8,226 bases of DNA from an uncultured Kangiella sp. (GTDB taxonomy: Bacteria; Pseudomonadota; Gammaproteobacteria; Enterobacterales; DSM-103792). The translations under genes were made by a program, and so were the position numbers. This document shows, piece after piece, positions 1 through 5,982 of this stretch; the first letter of the stretch is position 1, and each line of letters starts with the position of its first letter. The notes under the pieces were generated by a model. That model ran no database searches. It was not told where the DNA came from and saw only the letters and a program-made list of their open reading frames with translations. The stretch is taken from the NCBI GenBank assembly GCA_946480585.1, contig CAMLKQ010000090.1:1-8226 (forward strand). The letters run 5' to 3'.

Positions 1-12
1 GCGTGAACCACT

Positions 13-20
13 GAGGGGAA
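13..20 (+). promoter_or_regulatory. Ribosome binding site of potF
   Basis: A purine-rich stretch, gaggggaa, ends six bases before the ATG at 27 and is a good Shine-Dalgarno sequence. It supports that ATG as the start. Any promoter for potF lies left of the window. Confidence 0.75.
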
Positions 21-26
21 ACAACA

Positions 27-1175
27 ATGGCAAAGCAGAAGCTCACTCTGGGTGTAGCCGTGCTGGCCGCGCTGGGCCTGATGGCCTGTAGCGAGGAACC
101 GGCACAGACCGAGCAACAAGGCGAGGCCGCGGCGCCGGCTGCCACAGAAAAAGTGGTCCATGTCTACAACTGGAGCGACTACATCGACGACACCGTGCTG
201 CAGGATTTCGAAAAGGAAACCGGCATCAAGGTCGTCTATGACGTGTTCGACAGCAACGAAGTGGTGGAAGCCAAGTTGCTGGCTGGCAGCACCGGCTTCG
301 ACGTGGTTGTGCCGTCGGGCTCGTTCCTTGGCCGTCAGATCCAGGCTGGCGTGTTCCAGCCGCTGGACAAGACCAAGCTGACCAACTGGGGCAACCTGGA
401 CACCAGCCTGCTGCAGCGCCTGGAAAACTACGATCCGGGTAACCAGCACGCCATTCCGTACCTGTGGGGCACCACCGGCATTGGTTACAACGTCAAGAAA
501 GTCAAAGAGATCCTGGGTGAAAACGCCCCGGTCGATTCGTGGGATCTGGTGTTCAAAGAAGAAAACATCAGCAAGCTGAAAGCTTGCGGCGTTGCCTTCC
601 TCGATGCCCAGTCGGAAATCCTGCCGCCGGTACTGAACTACCTGGGCAAAGAGCAGGCGTCGCTGGTCGAAACCGACTACACCGACGTCGCGCTGCCGCT
701 GCTGGAAAAGATTCGTCCGCACATCACTTATTTCCACAGCTCGCAGTACATCAACGATCTGGCCAATGGCGACATCTGCGTCGCGGTCGGCTGGTCGGGC
801 GACGTATTCCAGGCCCAGGCGCGTGCGGCTGAAGCCAACAACGGCGTCGAAATCGGTTACAGCATTCCGAAGGAAGGCACCGAAATGTGGTTCGACATGA
901 TGGCGATTCCGAAGGATGCCAAGAATGTCGAAAATGCCCACGTATTCATCAACTACATGCTGCGCCCGGACGTGATTGCCAAGATCACCAACTACGTGCA
1001 GTACGCCAACGGCAACAGCGCCTCGCTGGCGATGGTGTCGGACGAGGTCAAAACCAACACCGCGATTTACCCGGATGAAGCCACCATGGCCAAGCTGTGG
1101 ACGCTGAAAGTCATGCCGGCGGATATCGAGCGGGTGATGACCCGGGTCTGGACCAAGGTCAAGACCGGCCAGTAA
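27..1175 (+). CDS. potF: Polyamine ABC transporter substrate-binding lipoprotein (PotF/SpuE type)
   Basis: This is the extracytoplasmic receptor of a polyamine importer; it captures putrescine and/or spermidine and delivers it to the PotHI permeases. The 382-residue product aligns by eye with E. coli PotF over nearly its whole length with a constant offset of 12. Shared pocket residues include W49-S50-D51-Y52 (PotF W37-Y40), S97/S99, E197 (E185), W256, D259 (D247), D290 (D278), Y326 (Y314) and L360 (L348). Position 288 is Trp where PotF has Phe276; PotD and spermidine-specific SpuE carry Trp there, so spermidine preference is possible. The N-terminus has a charged start, a hydrophobic core and a lipobox-like LMAC ending at Cys21. 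An Ala/Glu/Gln-rich linker to about residue 42 follows. This suggests a lipid-anchored receptor, unlike E. coli PotF, which has an ordinary cleaved signal peptide. A good ribosome binding site precedes the start. The family assignment is firm; the ligand is inferred. Confidence 0.95.
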   Translation: MAKQKLTLGVAVLAALGLMACSEEPAQTEQQGEAAAPAATEKVVHVYNWSDYIDDTVLQDFEKETGIKVVYDVFDSNEVVEAKLLAGSTGFDVVVPSGSFLGRQIQAGVFQPLDKTKLTNWGNLDTSLLQRLENYDPGNQHAIPYLWGTTGIGYNVKKVKEILGENAPVDSWDLVFKEENISKLKACGVAFLDAQSEILPPVLNYLGKEQASLVETDYTDVALPLLEKIRPHITYFHSSQYINDLANGDICVAVGWSGDVFQAQARAAEANNGVEIGYSIPKEGTEMWFDMMAIPKDAKNVENAHVFINYMLRPDVIAKITNYVQYANGNSASLAMVSDEVKTNTAIYPDEATMAKLWTLKVMPADIERVMTRVWTKVKTGQ

Positions 1176-1187
1176 AATGGTCAAACC

Positions 1188-1220
1188 AGCCCCGATGCCG
1201 TGCGCATCGGGGCTTTTTTT
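1188..1220 (+). terminator. Rho-independent terminator after potF
   Basis: An 11-bp perfect stem (1188-1198 with 1204-1214) closes a five-base loop and is followed by a run of seven T (1214-1220). It begins 13 bases after the potF stop. It separates the receptor gene from potGHI and should reduce or block read-through into the transporter genes. Confidence 0.92.
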
Positions 1221-1268
1221 CAGTCGAACTTTGTTTTTCGGTGCATTGCTGCGCAAATTTTGTGCGGA

Positions 1269-1296
1269 TTGACCATTAAACAAACAGTTCTGAATT
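1269..1296 (+). promoter_or_regulatory. Weak candidate sigma70 promoter in the potF-potG gap
   Basis: TTGACC at 1269-1274 matches five of six bases of a -35 box. The best partner is TGAATT at 1291-1296 after 16 bases, which is a poor -10. It lies downstream of the terminator, where a promoter for potGHI would be needed, but the match is weak. Confidence 0.22.
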
Positions 1297-1345
1297 GGCT
1301 GTTCCGTGTGCTGCCCAAAGCTTGGCTTTCGTTCAGCGCGAAAAA

Positions 1346-1375
1346 CGGACAGTCGATCCCTGTTGTGGATGTAAC
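1346..1375 (+). promoter_or_regulatory. Candidate sigma70 promoter for potGHI
   Basis: CGGACA (1346-1351) and TGTAAC (1370-1375) each match four of six consensus bases and are 18 bases apart. Transcription would start near 1382, placing the hairpin at 1388-1408 at the very 5' end of the mRNA. The strong terminator upstream makes a promoter in this gap likely, but this exact site is a guess from consensus. Confidence 0.28.
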
Positions 1376-1387
1376 GAATTTCAGTGA

Positions 1388-1408
1388 GCGCCCGTCACCG
1401 ACGGGCGC
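1388..1408 (+). repeat. Perfect 9-bp inverted repeat in the potG leader
   Basis: gcgcccgtc (1388-1396) and gacgggcgc (1400-1408) form a GC-rich hairpin with a three-base loop. It stands 11 bases before the ribosome binding site and has no T-tract, so it is not a typical terminator. It could stabilise the 5' end of the mRNA, mark a processing site or bind a protein. The structure is directly visible; the role is inferred. Confidence 0.6.
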
Positions 1409-1419
1409 GCGCAGCAAAC

Positions 1420-1423
1420 GGAG
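1420..1423 (+). promoter_or_regulatory. Ribosome binding site deciding the potG start
   Basis: GGAG five bases before the ATG at 1429 selects that start over an in-frame GTG at 1384. The GTG lies just before the hairpin and would add 15 residues (MSARHRR...) not expected in the family. Confidence 0.7.
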
Positions 1424-1428
1424 CAATC

Positions 1429-2568
1429 ATGGCGGCAGTCGAAAAACCGGCCAATCCTGCAGCGGCCAAACCGAAGACCGACGAACACTACGTCAAAATC
1501 GAAAAAGTCAGCAAAGTCTTCGGTGATTTCACCGCCGTCGATAACGTCGAGTTGTCGATCCGCAAAGGCGAAATTTTCGCACTGCTCGGCAGCTCCGGCT
1601 GCGGCAAGTCGACCTTGCTGCGGATGCTGGCCGGTTTCGAGAAGCCGACCGAAGGCCGCATCACCATCGACGGTCAAGACATGGCGAAAGTGCCGTCCTA
1701 CCAGCGGCCGACCAATATGATGTTCCAGTCGTATGCACTGTTCCCGCACATGACCGTTGCCGACAACGTCGCCTTCGGTTTGAAGCAGGACGGGCTGCCG
1801 AAAGATCAGATTCAGGCACGCGTCGAGGAGATGCTGAAGCTGGTCGACATGTCGCCGTACGCCAAGCGCAAGCCGCACCAGCTGTCCGGTGGCCAGAAAC
1901 AGCGTGTCGCGCTGGCCCGTTCGCTGTCGAAGCGGCCAAAGCTCTTGTTGCTCGACGAGCCGATGGGCGCACTCGACAAAAAGCTGCGCGAGCGCATGCA
2001 GCTTGAACTGGTCGACATCATCGAGAAAGTCGGCGTGACCTGCGTCATGGTGACCCACGATCAGGAAGAGGCGATGACCATGGCCTCGCGTATCGGCATC
2101 ATGAGCAAAGGCAAGATCCTGCAAGTGGGAGCACCGGCGACGGTCTATGAAACGCCGAATTGCCGGTTCAGTGCCGAGTTCATTGGTTCGATCAACATGT
2201 TTGAAGGCAAGTTGATTGTTGACGAGCCGGATCATTGCGAGATTGAAACCGCTGATCTGCCGACCCGCATTTACATCAATCACGGCATCACCGGTGAGCA
2301 GGGCCAGACTCTGTGGGCGGCGGTGCGGCCGGAAAAGATCGACGTCAGCAAATCCAAGCCAGCCCAGGAAACCAACGTGTCGCGTGGCAAGGTGATCAAT
2401 ATCGCTTACTTCGGCAGCCACTCGGTTTATCACGTCCGACTCGACAGCGGCAAAAAGATCCTCGCCAACGCCTCGAACTTCGAGCGCGATGTCAGCGAGC
2501 GGCCGACCTGGGATGACGAGGTGTATGTCAGCTGGGCGCCGGAGAGCGTTGTGGTGCTGCCGATATGA
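1429..2568 (+). CDS. potG: Polyamine ABC transporter ATP-binding protein PotG
   Basis: This cytoplasmic ATPase powers polyamine import through PotHI. The 379-residue product is close to the 377 residues of E. coli PotG. The nucleotide-binding domain is complete: Walker A GSSGCGKST at 54-62, Q-loop Gln100, signature LSGGQ at 152-156, Walker B LLLLDEP with Asp176 and Glu177, and the H-loop His210. From about residue 285 the C-terminal part, including the AAVRPEK motif, is the TOBE regulatory domain typical of spermidine/putrescine and related importers. The start at ATG 1429 is supported by GGAG just upstream and by family length. The stop overlaps the potH start (ATGA), implying coupled translation. 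The gene follows a terminator and a hairpin-bearing leader, so it probably has its own promoter. Nothing in the catalytic motifs is missing. Confidence 0.95.
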   Translation: MAAVEKPANPAAAKPKTDEHYVKIEKVSKVFGDFTAVDNVELSIRKGEIFALLGSSGCGKSTLLRMLAGFEKPTEGRITIDGQDMAKVPSYQRPTNMMFQSYALFPHMTVADNVAFGLKQDGLPKDQIQARVEEMLKLVDMSPYAKRKPHQLSGGQKQRVALARSLSKRPKLLLLDEPMGALDKKLRERMQLELVDIIEKVGVTCVMVTHDQEEAMTMASRIGIMSKGKILQVGAPATVYETPNCRFSAEFIGSINMFEGKLIVDEPDHCEIETADLPTRIYINHGITGEQGQTLWAAVRPEKIDVSKSKPAQETNVSRGKVINIAYFGSHSVYHVRLDSGKKILANASNFERDVSERPTWDDEVYVSWAPESVVVLPI

Positions 2569-3473
2569 GCAAACCGTCAGTGCTGAAGCGGCTGAAGCCG
2601 CAGCCGCGCTGGTTCGTCATCGGCGCGCCGTACCTGTGGATGTTCCTGTTCTTCTTCATCCCGTTCGCGATTGTCTTCGTGATCTCGTTCATGAAGCCGG
2701 CGATTGCGATGCCGCCGGTGGCGTTCGAATACGATCTCGCCGGCAACATCGAGCTGCTGACCAAGAACTACACGCGGCTGTTTGATCTGGATGATCTGCT
2801 GTACATCAACGCCTATCTCGGTTCGCTGAAGATGGCGGCGGTGTCGACCATTCTGGCTTTGCTGATCGGATACCCGCTGGCCTATGCGATTGCACGGGCG
2901 CCGGGCGCCTGGCGTCAGGTTTTCCTGATGCTGGTGATCCTGCCGTCGTGGACCAGCCTGCTGATCCGTATCTACGCCTGGATTGGCCTGCTGAAGAACA
3001 ACGGCTTCATCAACAACTTCCTGATGTGGACGGGCCTCACCGATTCGCCCATCCAGATGATGCAAACCGATTTCGCGGTTTACATTGGCATTGTTTACGC
3101 CTACTTGCCGTTCATGGTGCTGCCGATCTACACCAACTTGGTCAAGCACGATCCGACCCTGTTGGAAGCGGCCGCGGATCTGGGTGCCAACCGGTTTACT
3201 GCGTTCTGGAAAATCACCGTGCCGCTGTCGATGAACGGCGTCATTGCCGGCTGCATGCTGGTGTTCATTCCGGCCGTCGGCGAGTTCGTGATTCCTGAGA
3301 TTCTTGGCGGCCCGGACCAGCTGATGATCGGCAAAGTGCTGTGGCAGGAATTCTTCAACAACCGTGACTGGCCGGTGGCATCCGCCGTGGCGATCACAAT
3401 GCTGTTCGTGTTGATTCTGCCCATCACCATCTTCCAGCGTATCCAGAACAAAGAGCTGGAGGAGGGCAAATGA
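2565..3473 (+). CDS. potH: Polyamine ABC transporter permease PotH
   Basis: This is one of two inner-membrane permease subunits forming the polyamine channel. The 302-residue product has six probable membrane segments, roughly 17-42, 84-110, 119-143, 171-191, 222-245 and 270-290. The cytoplasmic EAA loop that docks on PotG is clear: EAAADLGAN starting at Glu201, followed by FWKITVPLSMNGVIAG. E. coli PotH is 317 residues, so the length is normal. The start ATG overlaps the potG stop as ATGA. No strong Shine-Dalgarno sequence is seen, consistent with translational coupling. Its own stop overlaps the potI start in the same way. It is first of the two permeases, the usual potFGHI order. Confidence 0.94.
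   Translation: MSKPSVLKRLKPQPRWFVIGAPYLWMFLFFFIPFAIVFVISFMKPAIAMPPVAFEYDLAGNIELLTKNYTRLFDLDDLLYINAYLGSLKMAAVSTILALLIGYPLAYAIARAPGAWRQVFLMLVILPSWTSLLIRIYAWIGLLKNNGFINNFLMWTGLTDSPIQMMQTDFAVYIGIVYAYLPFMVLPIYTNLVKHDPTLLEAAADLGANRFTAFWKITVPLSMNGVIAGCMLVFIPAVGEFVIPEILGGPDQLMIGKVLWQEFFNNRDWPVASAVAITMLFVLILPITIFQRIQNKELEEGK
3458..3466 (+). promoter_or_regulatory. Ribosome binding site of potI inside the potH end
   Basis: A purine-rich ggaggaggg just before the ATG at 3470 is a strong Shine-Dalgarno sequence. It also encodes the last acidic residues of PotH. It supports efficient restart at the ATGA junction. Confidence 0.65.
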
Positions 3474-4339
3474 ACGCCAACAAGAATACCCTCGCATCCT
3501 GGACCTGGATGGCGCTTGCGTTTGCCTTCCTGTATGTGCCGATGTTTTTGTTGATCGTCTATTCGTTCAACGAAAACCGTTTGGTGACGGTCTGGTCCGG
3601 TTTCTCGACCAAGTGGTATGGCGAACTGTTCAAAGATCGCCAGATGCTGACCGCGGCGCTGATGAGCCTGAAGCTCGCATTCGTCACCGCGACCACCGCC
3701 GTGATCATCGGCACGATGGCGGCGGTGGTGATGACTCGCATGGGCCGGTTCCGTGGCAAGACGTTTTTCTCGGCACTGATCACCGCACCGCTGGTGATGC
3801 CGGAAGTCATTACCGGTTTGTCGTTGCTGCTGCTGTTCGTTGCACTCGAGCAAGCGTTTGGTTGGCCGGAAGGCCGCGGCTTTACCACGCTGTGGATCGC
3901 CCACACGACGTTCTCGGCGGCGTTCACAACCGTGGTGGTGTCGTCGCGTCTGCGCGAGATGGATCAATCCATTGAGGAGGCCGCGCAGGATCTCGGCGCG
4001 CCGCCGTGGAAAGTGTTTTTCGTCATCACGCTGCCGATCATTGCGCCGGCGTTGGTGTCCGGTTGGTTGCTCGCATTTACGTTGTCGCTGGATGACTTGG
4101 TGATTTCAAGCTTCGTTTCGGGTCCGGGTTCGACGACCTTGCCGATGGTGGTGTTCTCGTCGGTGCGTCTGGGCGTCAGCCCGAAAATCAACGCGTTGGC
4201 GAGCATCATCATTCTGATCGTCACACTTGCCATCACCATTGCCGGTGTGCTGATGTACCGATTGGAAAAAAAGCGCGAGCGCGAGATGGAGCAGGCGGTT
4301 GCAGAAGGCCAGCAGCAGGCCCTGTCGACGTCGCCCTGA
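3470..4339 (+). CDS. potI: Polyamine ABC transporter permease PotI
   Basis: This second inner-membrane permease pairs with PotH. The 289-residue product (E. coli PotI is 281) has probable membrane segments near 10-32, 66-88, 101-125, 139-160, 190-212 and 243-264. The EAA loop is EEAAQDLGAPPW with the key Glu at 170, followed by FFVITLPIIAPALVSG. Later motifs SLDDLVISSFVSGPG (206-220) and TTLPMVVFS (222-230) are typical of PotI/PotC-type permeases. The C-terminus is a charged, Gln-rich cytoplasmic tail of about 25 residues. The start overlaps the potH stop (ATGA) with a strong ribosome binding site. An intrinsic terminator closes the operon shortly after its stop. Confidence 0.94.
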   Translation: MNANKNTLASWTWMALAFAFLYVPMFLLIVYSFNENRLVTVWSGFSTKWYGELFKDRQMLTAALMSLKLAFVTATTAVIIGTMAAVVMTRMGRFRGKTFFSALITAPLVMPEVITGLSLLLLFVALEQAFGWPEGRGFTTLWIAHTTFSAAFTTVVVSSRLREMDQSIEEAAQDLGAPPWKVFFVITLPIIAPALVSGWLLAFTLSLDDLVISSFVSGPGSTTLPMVVFSSVRLGVSPKINALASIIILIVTLAITIAGVLMYRLEKKREREMEQAVAEGQQQALSTSP

Positions 4340-4356
4340 TAGCGTTGAGACTGCAG

Positions 4357-4387
4357 AAAAATGCCGGCCCTGTGCCGGCATTTTTTT
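4357..4387 (+). terminator. Rho-independent terminator closing potGHI
   Basis: atgccggc (4361-4368) pairs perfectly with gccggcat (4374-4381) around a five-base loop. A run of A precedes the stem and seven T (4381-4387) follow, so it could work in both directions. It lies 18 bases after the potI stop and isolates the pot operon from the next gene. Confidence 0.93.
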
Positions 4388-4459
4388 GTTTGCACGGCTC
4401 AGAGTGTAAAAAAACCTGTCGCTGTGGCAGGCCGTGACATTGTGCACACGTTCGCAGAA

Positions 4460-4488
4460 TTGAATCGGTCGGACCATTGCAGTATCCT
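4460..4488 (+). promoter_or_regulatory. Candidate sigma70 promoter of the HDOD gene
   Basis: TTGAAT (4460-4465) and TATCCT (4483-4488) each match four of six consensus bases with the ideal 17-base spacing. Transcription would start near 4495, giving a short leader before the start codon at 4511 or 4523. Its position after the pot terminator fits an independent transcription unit. It is a consensus match only. Confidence 0.4.
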
Positions 4489-4510
4489 GCGGCCGTACGT
4501 CGTAACAAGG

Positions 4511-5779
4511 ATGTCAACGGCGATGAGTTCTCCTGTTGTACTCGAGCCCCATACGCTTTCCCGGTTTCTGCCGTTCCGTCGCCTCAGCGCGCTGGAGCTC
4601 ATTCTGCTCACCCGTCAGTGCCGTTTGCTCGATGTCCGTCGCGGCATGGAGTTGGCTGCGCTCGACGAAGTCGATACCGACGAAATTTTCCTGTTGGAGG
4701 GCGAGCTCGCCCTGATCGCCCGTGACGGCGCCATCCGCCGCATGCAGGCCGGTACTGCCAATTCGCTGGCCGGAGTGGCGTCGCTGCGCCCTCGGCAGCA
4801 TCGTGTCGTTGCCGACAGCACCGCCAAGGTGCTGCTGGTGCCGCAAGGCGTCATGCTGGCCTTGCCCGAACCGGAACGGGTGGCCTATCAGGTGGATGAG
4901 CTGGAGCTCGATCTGTCGGAAGACGATGACCGCCTGTTCGCGTCGCTGCTCACCGATTTGCCGCGCCAAAATGTCCGCTTGCCGGTCAGCCGTACCGGTG
5001 CCGCCAGCATCCGGGCTCTGATCCAGCACCCACAACTCGGCATGGCCCAGCTGGCGCAGGCCGCGATGATTGAGCCGTCGGTCGCGCTGCGCCTCATCGG
5101 CGCCGCCAATCACCCGTTCATGCTGGCAAACAATCCGGTCCAATCCTGCTTTGAGGCTGTGGCCCGTCTGGGTGTCGATACCAGCCGGCGTCTGCTGCAT
5201 CTCTTTACCGGTTCCGAGCAAGTTGTCGACCGCTACTCGGCCATCGCCGGCAAGTTCGCGACGGCGGTCAAACAGAGTCGGGAAGTGGCCTATCTCTGTG
5301 CTCAGCTGTGCGAGTTCGCGCCCGGCCTGATTGCCGCGCGTGCCTATCTGGTCGGCCTGTTGCACGCTGCCGGTGAAATTGCCGCGTTGTCCTATGCCGC
5401 GGCGTGGCCGGAGCTCAGCCTCGACAGCCCACGGCTGGAACAATGTCTGAGCCGGGTGCGGGCGCTGTTTGGCGCCACCTTGCTGCGCGAATATGGCCTC
5501 AACAGCGAAATTGTCACGGCGGCGACGGTGGCGGATGACTGGATGCGGGAAGGGGACACCGGCCCGAATCCGCGTCCGGATTATGCCGATCTGGTCATTC
5601 TCGCCGAGCTGCACTGCCTGATTGGCACGCCGCGCATGGCGTCGGTACCGCCGATGCACACCGTGCCGGCCTTCCAGCGGATCGCGAATCAGGAACTGAC
5701 CCCGACCCGCAGCCTGAACATGATCCGTATCGCCCGCGCCCAGGCCGAGTCCGGTCGGGCCCCTGAATTGGCGGCCTGA
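4511..5779 (+). CDS. HDOD domain protein with cyclic-nucleotide-binding-like N-terminus
   Basis: This is a predicted cytoplasmic signalling or regulatory protein of 422 residues; its partner is unknown. Residues about 15-118 look like a cyclic-nucleotide-binding (CRP-like) beta-barrel: LSRFLPFRRLSALEL at 16-30, FLLEGELALIARDG at 60-73 and a later barrel strand VLLVPQGVML near 107-116. The usual GELAL...R.A phosphate-binding cassette is not evident, so it may not bind a nucleotide. An acidic linker (129-140) leads to an HDOD domain at about 157-350, with the typical IEPSVALRLIGAAN (187-200) and AVARLGVD (217-224). The HD metal site is absent: HAAGE stands at 285-289, as is normal for HDOD proteins, which are not active phosphohydrolases. 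The reading frame is open back to an ATG at 4361, but that lies in the pot terminator. I prefer ATG 4511; ATG 4523 is also possible, with AAGG at 4507-4510. No DNA-binding or GGDEF/EAL domain is seen. Confidence 0.83.
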   Translation: MSTAMSSPVVLEPHTLSRFLPFRRLSALELILLTRQCRLLDVRRGMELAALDEVDTDEIFLLEGELALIARDGAIRRMQAGTANSLAGVASLRPRQHRVVADSTAKVLLVPQGVMLALPEPERVAYQVDELELDLSEDDDRLFASLLTDLPRQNVRLPVSRTGAASIRALIQHPQLGMAQLAQAAMIEPSVALRLIGAANHPFMLANNPVQSCFEAVARLGVDTSRRLLHLFTGSEQVVDRYSAIAGKFATAVKQSREVAYLCAQLCEFAPGLIAARAYLVGLLHAAGEIAALSYAAAWPELSLDSPRLEQCLSRVRALFGATLLREYGLNSEIVTAATVADDWMREGDTGPNPRPDYADLVILAELHCLIGTPRMASVPPMHTVPAFQRIANQELTPTRSLNMIRIARAQAESGRAPELAA

Positions 5780-5810
5780 GCGGTTCGCCTGCGCTTCGTT
5801 ACCCCCTCAA

Positions 5811-5837
5811 CACTGGCCCGGCTCGTCCGGGCCAGTG
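5811..5837 (+). terminator. Strong hairpin after the HDOD gene, no T-tract
   Basis: An 11-bp perfect GC-rich stem (5811-5821 with 5827-5837) surrounds a five-base loop, starting 32 bases after the HDOD stop. No T-run follows on the + strand, so it may be a weak or factor-assisted terminator or an mRNA-end stabiliser rather than a classical intrinsic terminator. Confidence 0.5.
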
Positions 5838-5908
5838 ACTTCGCAGCCCTACCTGCCGCGCTGTCGGTTCGAGATTCCACATTGCTTCCATAATTCCGGC
5901 TTTTTGCG

Positions 5909-5933
5909 GCTAATGATAATCAGTATCATTAGC
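5909..5933. promoter_or_regulatory. Fur box (ferric uptake regulator operator)
   Basis: The inverted repeat gctaatgata (5909-5918) and tatcattagc (5924-5933) is perfect over ten bases per arm. Its core, TGATAATCAGTATCA at 5914-5928, differs from the 7-1-7 Fur consensus TGATAATnATTATCA at one position. It lies about 50 bases before the start of the membrane flavoreductase gene, where Fe-Fur would block transcription when iron is plentiful. The -10 region probably overlaps it (for example TATCAT at 5924-5929), but I cannot place the promoter with confidence. Confidence 0.85.
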
Positions 5934-5982
5934 AATCATAAGAACTGGAAGCCCGCGTCTGTTCGCGGCATGGATTCAACTG

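Noticed and set aside
1..6. End of an upstream gene (TGA at 4-6)
   Set aside because: Only one codon is visible before the TGA, so nothing can be supported.
1323..1338. Possible sigma54 promoter before potG (TTGGC, then GC after the correct spacing)
   Set aside because: The -24 half is acceptable and nitrogen control would make sense, but the -12 half reads CAGCG rather than TTGCA, so the match is too poor to call.
1384..1428. GTG start at 1384 for PotG
   Set aside because: It gives 15 extra Arg/Ala-rich residues encoded by the hairpin and lacks a good ribosome site; ATG 1429 has GGAG and fits the family length.
1381..2433. A 350-codon open frame on the minus strand opposite potG
   Set aside because: The opposite strand encodes a complete PotG with all catalytic motifs. 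The minus-strand product is low in recognisable features and rich in His, Arg and Gln, as expected from the antisense of GC-rich coding DNA.
2577..3497. A 306-codon open frame on the minus strand opposite potH
   Set aside because: It is a shadow of potH; the product is full of His, Arg, Gln and Asp, with no domain, and is opposite clear permease membrane segments.
4423..4448. CRP-like site or TGTGCACA palindrome upstream of the HDOD gene
   Set aside because: The TGTGG...GTGACA half-sites are not a proper TGTGA-N6-TCACA pair, and the eight-base palindrome alone is too short to support an operator.
4361..4510. A 50-residue N-terminal extension of the HDOD protein starting at ATG 4361
   Set aside because: The ATG is inside the stem of the pot terminator, with no ribosome site, and the extension would cover the candidate promoter.
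4514..5659. A 381-codon open frame on the minus strand opposite the HDOD gene
   Set aside because: The + strand frame has recognisable HDOD motifs, while this product has a His/Arg/Gln-rich antisense composition and no supported start.
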